Assembly (NCBI GenBank): GCA_900708905.1
Contig: CAADRB010000013.1
Location: forward strand, 1,999,787 to 2,063,786
Length of the DNA: 64,000 nucleotides
Source: Hymenolepis diminuta
Lineage: Eukaryota > Platyhelminthes > Cestoda > Cyclophyllidea > Hymenolepididae
Direction: 5' to 3'
Shown piece after piece: positions 12,950-26,310 of the stretch. The stretch's first letter is position 1, and every line of letters begins with the position of its first letter. A program made the translations under genes and the position numbers. The notes beneath the pieces were generated by a model. The model was given only the letters and a program-made list of their open reading frames with translations, ran no database searches and was not told the DNA's origin.

Positions 12950-15900
12950 GTTCGATAGGCTATCAAATTATTAACAAACGAAATACTTATTTAAAACTGT
13001 TCCCAAGTTAATCCAATTCAGGCAACTCGGCTTTTTAGCTCCTGATTTCCCACCCTGTTTCATGTGTAGGTAGACTTCCACTCATTTATCTAATCGTTAA
13101 CTTGAAAGGAGCCCTTTCCTAACTTACAGAAAACCTCTCCTCACCGCATTAGATAAAGCTAGCATGGATGTAATGCATTTCCAATACACTATATAACAAC
13201 CGACAATTACCATACAGTAGAGCACCTTGCATGCCATCTAGTTTTGGTTCAAAAGACTTTTCTCATGATCGCTTTGTAACATTTTAGACTATCCGGGTTC
13301 TTCAGTGACAAATTCTTCTTCCTTTTTCTTAGTCATTCATATAAACGACAGGATCAGAAAGCTTATAATTTTATGAATTCCTACAGTTTATTCAGCTATC
13401 TTCAAACCCTATTCCGAAATCCACAGAAAAAAAAACATAATGTTCCATCAGATGCAATATAACACCACTTCAAATGACCAGGACTGTATGAATAAACACA
13501 GTACACACTCTAAGTGAGATTTCTTAATCCTCATACTCTTTCAGCTATACGTACACACACAAAAGAGCAGGTCGACTGGGTAGTAAGGGGTAAGCATGTT
13601 CGAGCGGTAAAGCTGTACACAGGGATAGCGAACAGGGAGATGTTAAAGGTCAGACAGAGGAGCAGATACACTGGAGCTGTGAAAAAAGGCAAGTGTGTTG
13701 GAGTGGGGGTAGATATGACTGAAAATGTATGTAGTGTGGTGTATCACTCTTTAGGGACTATTGGGTGGCGAAGACTGATTGGATAAAGGGCCTGTTACTG
13801 TTGCATTCACCCTTCGTACTGAACGGCGAGTTGCTCCTGAGGTCACTGTATTGCTGTGTTTAAGTCGACCCTGAAAAGTGCGCAAATATATATAATTAGT
13901 AAAGAAAGTGGTAATAAAAAAATCCACACAGCCTAACGACGTGTCATCTCATGCATTAATTTTTCAGAGGGGTTAGAAGTATACTGGCAATAAAAGCTAC
14001 AACCATTTGGTTGCAAAGGGAGTTAGGCCAGAGTACAGTGCTTGTAACAAGAGGTAACACAAATTTAAGGCCAGCTCATTTATACAAAACCTTCTCAATA
14101 GGAATTCCAAATGACACTAATCTTCATGAAAATTAGAAGCATTATGTCAATGCAAATTAGACGTTTGTTAATACATTCAGTAGCAGGCATGCAAAAATCT
14201 AGCACAACAAAACACGGCAATAAAATCGAACATTTCAAAAACATTTCCAGTCGTCATTAGTCTATATGTGAATTTAGGATCAGTGAATGGAAGCTTCAGT
14301 TTTCAGCAACGTATCACTGCTTGCTAATGTGAAACGATAATAGGAACTTTCGAGAGGATTAAGTTCCACGGGTTGGATTAGAACTAGTCATGATTAAAGC
14401 GATCTCGGAAGAAGGCTTTGTATAATGGAATCGAAATATCTAAGTTCCACATTCTACTCCATTTATTTAAAGTGGCATTGACTGCTATGCTTCATCCTGG
14501 TCAACTCATATCTCGCATAAAAATATTCGTGGACCATTCGATCGGACCAACTTAATAATACCGGTTAAACAGTTATTACAGACCAGAGAAGAGAGGAAAT
14601 CTATTCAGTAAATATATGGCAATTATGCACGACAAAATCGACTATTTCGTCAAAGAAGCTAAGGGGTGCAATTTTAACCGTGAGAAAAAAGGCAGCGATT
14701 TTAGATTTGGCATTGGATTTAGCGCCTAACATAATTGGGAGTGAAAGCGTGAGTACTGTAAGTCATAATCTAATCGAAAAAAAAACTGCAGACGAATATT
14801 TAGCAATCAAAATACAGTTTTTTTCCACCAGTTCGAATTTAGAAACGCATAATCTTTGCCTTACTATATTATGGGTAACTTTTACGGAACATTCAAGTTC
14901 TTAACTTTTAAATTTTGAGATGATTCAGTTTGACATGTCTGTCGACTGTTCATATTCGGAGTTTTGCTGCGTCAGGAACACGGTGCTATAGCTGTTAATC
15001 ACCGAGCATTACTTTGTTTTAAGTGAAAAGTCACATTTTTCCAAACCTTCGCAAATGAACTACTTCAGGAGCGGACAATTAGGGGGACGGGTACGTCAAC
15101 GATATGACAATTAATAATAACTAATATGTTCAGATAACAAAGTTGATAAACTAGCCCATAAAATTGAATGCAAACTGAGTTCCTCTTCAAAGAGCCTTCC
15201 ATTCAAAATATAAGTTAAAAATTTAAAATGATAAAAAATTGATCAAAACCAAACATAGAAAGAAGGGGGAAAACGAGAAAGCACCAAACACGTTAATCTA
15301 ATAAAAAGCAAACATTGAAATACAGAAAATTCAAAACTATGCAACTACCTGCAAACTATAAACTCATCATACTCGTCCGTGTAATCAAGCTAAAATGGTC
15401 GGGAGTAAAAAAACATAAGTCAACCGTTTACCACGTAGCCACGAAGAAAGATTGGTTGCCATCAGCCAATCTATAAAAAGTGGTCAGATCAAGGCGAAAG
15501 TGGAAAGATATGATTTGATCCAATATACCATTAGTACTTCCTACTGCTAAAGGTAAAGTATGTGACAGCTAAACGCCAGTCCAGAGCCTTTTAAAACCAA
15601 CAGCCCAGAGAAAAATTGAGAGAAAGACTGAAGACGATTTTGGAGTCAGTTTATCATTGAATACTAACAGATAGCAGACCTAGATTGATTCCAATATAAT
15701 AGAGATTAAAATGAAGAGAGTGCAGGGAGAGGGAGGAGTGCTAATTTGATGAGTGAAACTATCAACAGATTGAAGATCAAGACCCACTGCAATCAACCAA
15801 TCGCATAAAAAATTCTTAAGTACCTCAAGTCATGAGGTGCACAAAGTCCAGTTAAAAAAACTCTCGCCTTCATGGAATATTATATTAATAGTCATGCACC

Positions 15901-17440
15901 TTGATACGAATAAAAAGAAAAGCATTCTCTTCCTAACAAATGTGTTAAAAAATCAATCTTCGAAGAAAGACGGGATTAGAAGAAAGGAAATAGAAATATG
16001 AAAGAGGATGAAACACCTCGACATGGCGAAAATGTTCATACATGCGCATAAGCATGGTGCAATGCACCAAGGGCGGCGGGCTAAATATGTCAACCAATGG
16101 GAGGGGGAAAGGGCGAGGCTGGAGGTGATAGTATGTTAGCCAGCCTGCTACTGCCCTCGATCGAATATACACACATGACTGACTGTGTCTGTGCGAGGCA
16201 ATGACCAAAGAAGCAGTAAAGACGAGGCGAACGCTTCTTTAGTAGCAGTAAATAACACAGATTTAAAACTAACTAAGGGTAATCCTTCCTTACAGCTGGT
16301 CGACATTCGGGTGCACGGCGATTAAAGAAAAAATAAAGGCACACCAATATGAGGTTATATGATTTGATTTAACTATCCCATTGGAGCTATGACAATGAAA
16401 TCAATGCCATCACCCAAACTTACATACCTTCGCACTTTTTTCTCTTATAAAGCGAAAAAGAACTGATTTATGAAATGTGCGATAGGCAAAACACAAATAA
16501 ACATTAGTACGGGTGCAAGATATCAGGTATCTAAGGCCAATAAATTCTAGACAACCATTAAATGAGTAGTTCAGGTAATTAAGATAAAAAATCTCAAAAT
16601 GCCATTAACAATTCTTGATTAAGAGAAAATGCAGTGCAACCGCCTGTTTGAAAGGCACATAGCTAAGCTGCAACGTAACTCATTAATAACAATTACAGTT
16701 GAGAATGAAAGGATATTGAAAGTCTTGAAACAGCATTACTTATCAAAAGTACGTACATTGTACCTAGTTTTTCGCAAGGACAACTTCGAACTCGATACGA
16801 CAAAAAAATGGAGACTCTAGAATTCCACCTTTCCAAAATAACATAAAATCAGGAAATAATACATTCGTGAAGCTGTTATTGAACTTTACATTAGGCAAAG
16901 GGGCTTCAATGATAAGAAAGTATTTCTTCATGAGGCTTAGAAGCTGTTTTAGAACCTTCGCAATACGCCAAATCAATATCAAACACTCTTTCATTCTTTT
17001 GTTTTGAAATAAACATACAAACAAATAAATACATACTGAACATTAACAAATGAATTTAATGAAATTCAAACACTGGTTTTTGTTAGTAGCTAGGGGTTAT
17101 AATGAATTTTAAATGTTCCACATCGAAGGCATTGAAAAATGAACTCGAATTGAGATCAGAAATTACGCAGTGATTGCGCAGATAAAGTGGAGTCTTATAG
17201 GTCGTGAATTTATGTTAGCACAACAAAAAAGATATCATAATTTGTATGTCATTACGCTCACGAGAATTACAGCTGACAGACAGTAAGCTTGATGGAGGTG
17301 ACATTTGAATTAATGATTAATTAGAGGTCAGATGATTTAACGAAATCAGAATAAAGACGCAGAAAAGAATTATGAAACGTAAAGGCGTCAGTATTGAGGT
17401 CACAAGTTTGAGATAATAGAGAGACGATTTCTCAAGAACT
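12950..17440. other. No recognised gene; GC-richer patch 13.5-13.9 kb
   Basis: The only distinct feature is a GC-richer patch at about 13510-13870 with a 90-codon open frame (13514-13786). It has no recognisable domain and no TATA or terminal repeats that would mark it as an LTR. The 15.9-16.2 kb minus-strand frame lies in a purine-rich block and looks like a compositional artefact. Confidence 0.4.
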
Positions 17441-20340
17441 CGCTATATTGTAAAATAATAAATAGTTTGAAGCACAATTGTGAATCTCAACTAAGATTTC
17501 AAACACTAGAGGAATCTTTAGATGAAATTCAGAGATTGATAATTTCGAATCGCGATTGTCACCATCCAAAATGTAAAAAGGACAGAAGTATCAATAAGGG
17601 TACAAATTCCAAAAAATACAAACCCTTCAAGCGTTCAATGAAGGATAACAGACCACTTCGAACACTTATCTTGGGCGGCTTCTCTGATGAAAAAACATAT
17701 CATATTATCGTCCTCTTGGCCTTTCTTAATCTGTATAATCAATCAATGTCACCTATAAACATCCAAATCGTGATCTCTGAATTTACAGAATTTCTTCTAA
17801 TATAAAGTGAAAACTGAATCAAAACAATGCTTTTCCACCATTGGCCACGATCACTGTGACTTGGATACAACGATCAACAAAGATAGCCAGTGTCTAGTTC
17901 CCAGTTGTTTAAAATCTCAAAGACGGGCGTAGTTGAAACACCTCTTATCAGAATGTGATCCTCGACATTGGGATTCAATTCAGCGTGAGTGCATTCTAAG
18001 GATGCTTCAGAAAAGTTGAGAAATGAAAAACTAAATTCACGGATCCCATGAAACAAATCTCCTTACTCTTCCAAAAAAATTTTTCCTCAATTTTGGCCAC
18101 GTATCCTCTTGTTCGAACAGTACGTTTACGATTTTTATAAACAAACGGCCACATTAATTAATTTCTGCTGAGTTAATCCAATCAATTCCTTTTTTAAACC
18201 AGAACAAAAGTTCGAAGAATTCTAACTTGGTGTAACTGGGCAGGTAACCGATATCTCCCTTCCGTTTAATTAAGGCTATTTTAATAAATAAACACAACAT
18301 AAAGCATTGGGGACCAAAAGCGATACTATAGAGAACGTTGGGATTACGAGTCGCGAGACATTGCAATAATGCGGTACACAAGAAGTATTGAACCCCAAAA
18401 TCTAGAGATAATGTTTTGAAGAGGTAAACCTATCTGTAGGAAAATTCAGCATTCCATTCCAACTCCTGAATAAAATCATTCTTCAGGATGCTTAATTTAT
18501 AAAACATTGCATTTGATTAAGATAAAGGAGTAGAAAAATTAACGAAATCGATAGTTTCGGTTTACAATTAACATTCAAAAACGACAACACAAAGCACTGA
18601 TGTGTAAACAGTAGAAACAGTAAAACAAGGAGAAAACGTGAGAAATTAGAGAAAACATAGGAATATTGAGAAATATAATGGAGGGTCGGCAGGGGCTTAC
18701 TTACCGACTTTAGAAGATACTGACACTTTTGGCGGTAATGGGGGCAGTTGATCTTCTTTCTGACAAGGTAAAAACAGAGAGGAATACAACTAACTTCATA
18801 CTCAACAAGTTCAGCAGAAGAGAACGGGATGAAACCTACTAAGAGACTAAACAAATGCTTTTGGAACTAAAGCGTCAGGTTGAGACACTACATTAATTAG
18901 GAAAGTCTTGGAAACGATTTACAGTTGCAAGTTAAACTCAAAACGGGCAAGATCAGTGAAAATATGCGATGATGGCAGTGAATGGCATTTAAGGAGGTAT
19001 TTAATGAGGAGATTACGTGACATCAGTGTCACAGAGAAACGATGAACTTGCTAGATGATGAAAAATGATAATATATCCGGCTTAATGCTCAAACACAAGA
19101 ATAGCAGAATTTTGCCGAAGGGTGCCTAATAAGGGCTTACAGGGACGGCTCAACAACTAAAAAGAACTAAGGATATGAAGAAATTGGGACAAAGAAAGAA
19201 GAAAATAAGTGAGAAAAGAAACGATCAAGAGAAAAAACCCGTAGAACCAAATTCTCCCGATCTTCCTCCAAGAGGCAACTATTCTGAGGATGAATTTGGA
19301 CGTTTCGATCAAAAAGCCATGAAGTAAAAACCAGCAAATGCTTTCATGAATAATTAAGCCCCTAAAGGGTACTTAATTGGATGATAATGGTACTTCAAAT
19401 AAGGTAACGGAACTAGTAAGATCCTCAGAGAGAAATGCGATTTTTCAGTCTCAGTATTTGAACTTAAGAACTAGACAAAATCCATAATGCAAAGAAATAA
19501 CGAGGACTATCTATTGGCCAAATCAAGATCAAATAATGAGTTAGTTAACAACTGGAGGTGATAAAATATGTGAAAATAGTAGCAACACCTAGGCAAATGA
19601 AACTACATAGGAAATTACTGAACCCCTTTAAATGATACTGAATTTAAACCTCAGATAAGGTTAAGTCTTCAGTTTAGTAAACAGAAGCAAACAACATGAA
19701 TAGCGATAATTTAACAAATGCAGGAGGATAAAAAGATAGTAAAGGTAGTCGATTAGTAAAATTTTTATCTAATTAAAAATATCGACAACAATGAATGCAA
19801 ATGCATCGAGAAATGGACTTTATTATCAAGTTAGGTTAAAAAGAAGAGAAATTATTAAGGTTCTTAGAAAATGATAATGATGCAATTATAAAACGTCCAT
19901 AAGAATTTCAGACATGTTTCGAGAAGGAAGTGCAATTATTCAGAGTTGCACCTCAGCCTAACAAACAATTCCTTAGGAATAAAATAAAGAATTTTCTTAA
20001 AATGGTACAAAATTGGGTGACTATGGAACTTAGGCGTCGAAGGAATGAACGGTAATTAAAAATGCACAAGAAACTGATGTGCGCAAAAGAATACAACGTC
20101 AACACTAATGAGATGCTAGAGAACAACTGTGTTAGATTTGATCGTAACGTGATTCACTCAAATTATTCTGTTTTTGAAATGATAAATGTAAACAGTTTGA
20201 AATCTATGCATGATTCTGGCATCTTAGGGAAACGTCTCTGAACCACAATAAATGAATTCGGAAAGAAGAGATTCGACTATGGACAATCTATTATTTCATT
20301 CTAAAAATTCCCATCACAATAAAGTGAAAGGAAAGGTAGT
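17440..20340 (+). other. Purine-rich tract with coding-like fragments
   Basis: The plus strand is rich in A and G, and short frames look protein-like but are separated by stops. Examples are 17467-17805 (112 codons, no strong start, charged), 18770-18893 (lysine/glutamate-rich, coiled-coil-like, with a stop), 19175-19327 (50 codons, basic then acidic with LPPRGNYSEDEF) and 20062-20238. This could be a decayed coiled-coil gene or retroelement ORF, or only composition. I cannot assign a family. Confidence 0.25.
18705..18838 (-). CDS. Candidate two-exon fragment with 35-bp intron
   Basis: On the minus strand two short candidate exons (18795-18838 and 18705-18759) flank a 35-bp interval. It starts GTTAGT and ends TACCTTGTCAG, and the phases match. 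The second ends at GTAAGT. The joined peptide includes KEDQLPPLPPKVSVSSKV. The intron size matches the short introns of the REEP gene in this window. The plus strand here is also partly open, so the coding strand is unsettled. Confidence 0.25.
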
Positions 20341-20345
20341 AAAAA

Positions 20346-20618
20346 TCGAACAGAAATCAGCCATATTAATCCGGCTACGGCTAATGCAAAAATGATTTCA
20401 CAAACAACAAACAACCACAGCTTTAAATAGAAAGCCAGGAGTCGAGAATAAGCCAAATCATATTGAGCAACGGCAACAGAAACTCGAGAGAGAATATTAA
20501 GAGGTACGAGGGAGAGCTTGAGTTGTGCGCGTGCACTAGTAGCCTTGCAACCAGCGTGTGATTTCTACAGGCGAAAACATCGATTATCGCAAAAGGGGTG
20601 AGTACAAATTGTTGATCA
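20346..20618 (-). repeat. 3' LTR of the 20-24 kb Gypsy element
   Basis: It aligns with the right-hand LTR remnant from the GGCTACGGCT block to GAAACTCGAGAG. A TATA-like TATTTAAAG lies on the minus strand near 20425. The inner edge was placed at a TGATCAAC start next to a purine stretch on the minus strand (GTTGGAGAACAT) that could be the polypurine tract. The outer edge is approximate. Confidence 0.6.
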
Positions 20619-21094
20619 ATGTTCTCCAACTAAAACAATTAGAAAACAGTTGAAGTGAACGCGAAAACGTGAACATGATTTTCCCTGATCCAAAACGTGT
20701 TAAATTAACATTACTCAAGATATTAAGAATATTTTTGGAGAATCCTTCAGCCCTCTTCCATCATTGTGGTCCGTTAAGACGACACAAATTCCTGGCTGTG
20801 AATTGTCCAAGCGCGATAGTCCTCTTTAAATCCACTCTTCAAGATGTAGGAATTAGATGAGGGAAAGTGAAATTTGCCTATGACGGCAGAGTAAAATGAT
20901 GCAATAATAGTAAATACAAAATAAATTGAAACGGGAAACGCAGGAGAGTTAATCAAAATGTCATGAATAACAAGCAATTAATGGAAAATGGGATACATAA
21001 AAATTAAAAATGAGGAGTTATTTTTAAAGTCATAAAGAGCAGTCATTGGTATCAATGAGAAACATACGGATCTGAGGGTAATCATAGTGGGTAA

Positions 21095-23990
21095 CTATAT
21101 TTCAGCTTTGTAACGATCTGGGAAACGTATACGCCCTCCACTGCGAGTAACGGGAGTAGGTTTTCCGTTTTTCTGACTGGGAGATCTGGGGAAAACGCTG
21201 ATATGGCGTTTTTAGGTACAAACTTGTCAAGATAGGCGGGCTTTAGGCGATAGACAGAGAAAACAAATTCTGCCATTTTGAAGGATGGAAGGAAGGAAGG
21301 AATAGACCATCATAAATCGCCTTGAGGGACTTACGGACAGCATCTTGGGGGAGAAAAATATGAGAACAAGACTTCAAGTCAGTGGGAATGAAGATGGAGT
21401 TGGAGACAGGGTGGGTCAGGAGGGCTTGTAGGTTTGCATGTAAGAACGCAGACGTTAAACATAATTTGTGGGATTTAGCCAAAGAGACTCGTTAGAAGGG
21501 GATAATAGTTGACCAGAAAGCTTGAGGGAGACTCCAAAAACCACTTCTGAGCACAGCAATTAAAATCATCCTTGAAAGCTGTTCGAATACCAAGAGGAAT
21601 AAAAGAAGAGCTTCTGTCCATCTTCCACGAGTACAATTGATAGTAAGGGCTGCTTTCAGTTGGCGATAGAAACACTCGACTAAGCCATTAGCTTGTGGGT
21701 GAAATATGGTTGCGCGAATTCGATTTGCACCAAGTAAATTAGTCAGTTCAGAAAAGAGATAAGACTGAAACTGTGTTTCACGATCTGTAGTTATGGCAGT
21801 AGGCACACCAAAGGTAGCAATCCATCCTTCTATGAGGGTTCTGGAGACAGTCTCAGCAGCATCTTGACATCAAGGGAAACGGTCAATACAGATTAGGAGA
21901 TGGGAAAAACCATTAGAGAGTGGGAGAGGACCAACTATATCATTATGAATGTGATCAAATCTGAAATCTGGTGGCGGAAATGTTCCGAGAGGAGTTTTTG
22001 GTATTTATTAACTTTCGATAACTGACAGGCTTGACAATTTTTCGTCCAATTTCCGATATCCTTGTGACAAGATGGTCTGACAAAACGATCAGTAACGAGT
22101 TTTGCTGTTGCATGTGTGCCGAGATGTAAGGAGTTGGAGAGATTTTGAAAAATTTGGCGTCGGAAAGCCTTTGGGACAAGAGGTCTTGGTGTACCTGCTG
22201 AAACATCACATGTTATCAATCCCGGATTTGTCGGCAATGGGACATCTTTTAAGTAAAGAGAAGTTGGGCGATTTCGGAACTCTTGGAGCTCGGAGTCAGT
22301 TTTTTGAGCTTCAGAAATGGAATGAAAGTTAATGGCTTTTGTTACCGTTTCGAAGTCGATTCGCGAAAGACAATCGGCGGCGATATTATGCGTGCCTTTA
22401 ACGTGTCTGATGTCGATAGTGAGTTGAGAACGTAATCGAGGTGTCAGGTTTCGCGTGGAGAATAATGGTCAGAAGTGTTTCGGTTGGAATACGTCAACGG
22501 CTTGTGGTCAGTGAGGATCGTGAATTTTCGACCTTCCAAGAGATATCAGGAATGTTTCACCACCTTACAGACCGCGAAAAGCTCTCGCCCGAAAGTGTTG
22601 TAACATGTTTGAGTGGGTGTTAATTTGGAGGAGAAAAAGACAAGCGGTTGTACCACATCTCTTGTCCTTTGTTCCGGTACTGCGCCAACAGCAACCTGCG
22701 AAGCATCAGTGAATAGTGTTAGAATTGCTTTCGGTTCAATTAACAGAGTTTTAACTTCTTCAAAGGTTGTTACGGCTTCGGAGAATGAGGAGAAATAGGC
22801 TTTCGTGGACATTAGAAGTTCTGCAAGAGGAAGAATCACCCCTGCGATATTGGGAAGAAATCGGTGGCAAAAATTCATTACGTCTGAGAACCAACGGAGT
22901 CGGTTAAGAGATTTCGCCGATGGAGAGAATTATGATTGGTCGATAAAAATTCAGTCGATCCAAAACAATCTCCAAATATTTCTTATGTTCTTCAGTTTCG
23001 CTAGCCACCAGATGTCATCGATATGGGCAGAAACAAAGCCGAGACCATGCAACACTTCATCGGTAGAACGTTGGAAGATTTGAGCTGCAGTTCGTAAGCC
23101 AAATGGCATTTGAAGAAACTCAAACACACCAAGTGGGGTGATAATGGCGATGTTGGGAATACCTACTTCAGTCATGAGAGCCTGGATATTTGTCGAGACA
23201 AGGTCAATTTCGAGGCAGATCTTCTTATTCCCGAGACTAGGCATGGTAGTCCCTACAAGGGCGCCAAGCACCAGATTTCTAAGGGACCATATGGAGAGCG
23301 GATGACCAATTATTGGGAGAACAACAAATAATACCAAGATCAAGCATGTGTTCGAATTAGTCCATGGCGATGTTTTATTGAATGGGGAAAGAGACGACGG
23401 ACTCGAGCACTGACAGGATTTCCATGAGAGATAATAGAATGAGCGACAGAGTGGTTTACAGGTTTGTTACGACAGACAGGGTTGGTGAAATCAGGGAATT
23501 ATTCAAGAATAGGATGAAAAGGATGGATACAGGTTATAAAACAGTAGTTTGGACAGGGGGTATTCGCTACACTTTGTTAGAGGATCAAATTACTCCCTTC
23601 TACCGAGATCGGGAGGGAAGACGAAGTGAAAAAGAAAATCAGCGCCAATAATTGGTTTAGAGACGCTAGCGATGAAAATCCAGCGAAGGTTCTGCGAGGC
23701 CTAAGATCCCAATTGACGGATTTCTGGCCATATGTTTTGATGAGAGAACTGTTGGCAGGTGCTAGTATGAGGGAGGTGATCTGAGAAAGTTCGGTCAGCG
23801 GAATTAGAAGTACGGAAACCTCCGCTCCGAAATCAATCAAATAAGATGTGCAGGAGTTTCGATCTTGAAGGAAAAGGCGATTACCTGAATGCCCACCAAC
23901 AGTTTCCGCCATTACTATCGGGCTTGTTCGTTTCCCGACAGAATCTGGAACTGATAGGATAATAAAAAGTGGCATGCCAAAGTACCGTAT
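21095..23990 (-). pseudogene. pol: Gypsy pol pseudogene (PR-RT-RNaseH-IN)
   Basis: Fragments in several frames cover the whole polyprotein. The protease active-site region is at 23816-23850, with LIDFGAEVSVL where the family has DTGA. The RT region near 22950-23170 contains FLQMPFGLRTAAQIF and a degraded HIDDI in place of the YVDD box. RNase H near 22620-22690 contains FTDASQVAVGA. An integrase zinc-binding region lies near 22000-22160. The integrase core spans 21640-21935, with a TTDRE aspartate and a GLVECF glutamate. The C-terminus ends RIRFPDRY before a stop at 21095-21097. The active-site changes and many stops show it is dead. Confidence 0.85.
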
Positions 23991-24472
23991 CTGCGGTGAT
24001 ACCAGCAAATATTCTTTTGTTTGCTTTCACATCTTCTAGATTTTAAAACGTCTGGATTTGTTGAATGAGTGACTGCGTAGTTGATTTTTCTGTAGAGTTA
24101 GAGTGATTTCCCAGGTGCAAGCAATTTCATCCTATTAAGCAATGGAGTTGGCCGCAAATCTTCAGAGCACTCCTGTTGAAGTAACTTCTGTACTCGCTCG
24201 GCTGTGGATGGTTGGGTATGTTGTAAGATAACAGCCTTAAGATAATCATAGGGATTTGAGGAAGACTTTTGGAAGATATTTGCGAAGTGAACAATGAAAG
24301 ATGGCGAGATGGCTTCGATAATGAAATTTGTTGACTCCTTCTACTGTTATTCTTGGGATGAGATTCTACTACCACAGAGACCAGAGGCGTGTTCTAGTAA
24401 AAATTCACGTAGACATGCTAGATTGATCTGACTGGCCTAAAGGGAAGGAGCATAGGTTTCCTCAGCCATCAT
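23960..24472 (-). pseudogene. gag: Gypsy gag pseudogene
   Basis: The first ATG (24470-24472) lies 11 bp inside the primer-binding-like site. An early stop and frameshifts follow. A recognisable middle segment at about 24127-24240 contains STAERVQKLLQQECSEDLRP, typical of capsid C-terminal regions of this Gypsy group. It ends in a C-W-Y-H zinc-knuckle-like motif at about 23968-24007. Most of the N-terminal capsid is missing, so the gag is internally shortened as well as broken. Confidence 0.65.
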
Positions 24473-24483
24473 TTTCTTATTAT

Positions 24484-24495
24484 CCAAGGCCACCA
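24484..24495 (-). other. Primer-binding-like site of Gypsy element
   Basis: On the minus strand the sequence just inside the 5' LTR is TGGTGGCCTTGG. It begins TGGTG like the tRNA-Trp primer site used by CsRn1-type elements, but then diverges. The assignment rests on position and these few bases. Confidence 0.4.
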
Positions 24496-24498
24496 ATT

Positions 24499-24640
24499 TG
24501 TTTGAGACTAGTATTAACGGTTTTCAGCTACGGCTGATGAAAAAAGGCTTCCACAAATAACAGACAATCACAGTTTTAAATCAGAAAACAAACTATGTTG
24601 AGCAACGCAATAGAAACTCGAGAGGAAGAATTTAAATATT
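24499..24640 (-). repeat. 5' LTR remnant of the 20-24 kb Gypsy element
   Basis: It aligns with the 3' LTR from the primer-site side to about GAAACTCGAGAG; beyond about 24635 similarity is lost. The upstream part of the LTR, where its promoter would lie, is missing. Confidence 0.6.
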
Positions 24641-26310
24641 CTGCAAGATATAATGGCTAACACTAATTTGATTTGTAAAGCACATAACTTATACAATAAA
24701 CGACAGCGAAACTAAATTTGACAAAGATATATGGAGAAGGTAATGCGAGGTTTGTAAGAATATGAGGTTACAGAATAACGTAATAGAGGCGTGATACCGG
24801 AACTGCATGTATCTTTCACTAAGGCAAATTCAGACGCTTTCACATGTCAAGTTGAAGTTCATTAGCTAAACTTAAAGATCAAGGTAAGAGACCCACCCAT
24901 TCATCCTGTAATCCTATGCACAAAAGAAATCATTGCAGGGAAACGAACAGCCGCGGAGACAAAAATGAAAATGTTCACCTTATTCAAAACTTCGTTAGTG
25001 CAGAGTACTACCGAAGTAGTTTAACCCTCCATAATTCAACATGACCAAATTGACCACCATGAAAACTTTATGTGGAACTCGGAAGTGGTGTATTTTAAAA
25101 AGATAATAAGCATTACATTAGATCTATAAAATTAATGACATTTTGTTTGCGAGGAAAAACTGAAACTATTGAAATGGCACTGATCACACATCCTGAGACT
25201 ACGGACTGTGAAAATTGCGCATCCCCTGGCACACACGCGCACCCAAATTAATGAAAGGTCATTTTTCTTGCTTAAAACGCCGCTAGAACAGTTACCATAA
25301 GTGAAAAGGTTCAAAACATATGAAAAATTTAAAGTAGTTCTGTATAAAGCATTCGAAGGATTGATCTAATAACATAACACTAATAACGGTCTGTCTTACA
25401 AGTGTATATAAATAGTCACCAAATTAAGAAAATCCCTCCGATGCAAAGTCATTACAAAACAATTAATCACGTATTTATGAAGAATCAAAACTAAAAGTGG
25501 ATATATAATTCTTCATTCCATTATTACAGGAAATATTATTATTACCATCGATAGAAAGGGTTTTTTTGGAATAGCGATAGCTTGCCAGCTTAGCCTTTTA
25601 TTAGCTCAGAAAAATGGCTTAGACATTTTACGATTTACAAGTTGATATTGTAACAAGGAGAAAGCAACAGCTATCGTTGTTAGAATGAATACTTGTTACA
25701 ATTTAATCTGAACCATGTACGGTATAAAAATTTCAGGAATAAGTATTGTCTTCAAAAATAATGGGGAGAAAACATAAAATATTGATTTCATTGAAGTAAG
25801 ATGTGTAATGATTTTATATAATTGTATTTTCACCTTGCGTCGTGTATATAGCGATTAACCAAAATGGCAAAAATTAATTTAAAAAGGATAGGTCTCATAA
25901 AGTTTCTTTTCAAACTGACAATAATCAAAATATTTCCCTTCACTAAATGATAAATGCCATGAGATAGCTTTAAAGTTATATTATATTCTATCGCATTTCC
26001 CATATCTAAGGAGCTCCATTTGAATGCGGAATGTTGGAAATAGTGTACCGAGGCAAGAGACGCGAGATTCAGGCTAATTCAATCAACCGAACAAGTTGAA
26101 AACAGGCTAACCGGCATTTCCCAAGTGTTAGTGTGAGAGTGAGGTGTTTTGCATGTGTGCAATATGTCACAGGGTTATCTGAGGGAAATTAGCAGTAATA
26201 GTAGTAGAAGTTTCGACTCTATACCTACATAAACTGATACTTTCCTCTTGGGTCGATGATGAAACGAATAGTACAGCTACAATAACATAAAAAAGACAAA
26301 AAAGTCTCGC
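24641..26310. other. Intergenic, nothing recognised
   Basis: There are no coding frames with family resemblance, no repeats shared with the rest of the window, and no RNA gene that I can see. It lies 3' of the REEP gene's last exon, so it may hold its 3' UTR and polyadenylation signal. Confidence 0.5.

Larger units (their letters stand above)
20346..24640 (-). mobile_element. Gypsy LTR retrotransposon (CsRn1-like), decayed
   Basis: This is a minus-strand Ty3/Gypsy element. In element order it has a partial 5' LTR (right), a primer-binding-like site, a gag remnant, and pol remnants in the order protease, reverse transcriptase, RNase H, integrase, then a 3' LTR (left). The two LTRs are direct repeats sharing GGCTACGGCT, ATTGAGCAACG and GAAACTCGAGAG blocks. 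Stops and frameshifts break the reading frame many times, so it is not autonomous. The gag zinc-knuckle style and pol terminus resemble the CsRn1 clade; this clade call is an inference from motifs. Confidence 0.85.

Noticed and set aside
15945..16208. An 87-codon minus-strand frame rich in P, H and F
   Set aside because: It is explained by a purine-rich plus strand; no domain and no LTR partner was found.
22102..23651. Several plus-strand frames of 60-92 codons
   Set aside because: They are antisense to the Gypsy 1 pol pseudogene, whose domains are clear on the minus strand.
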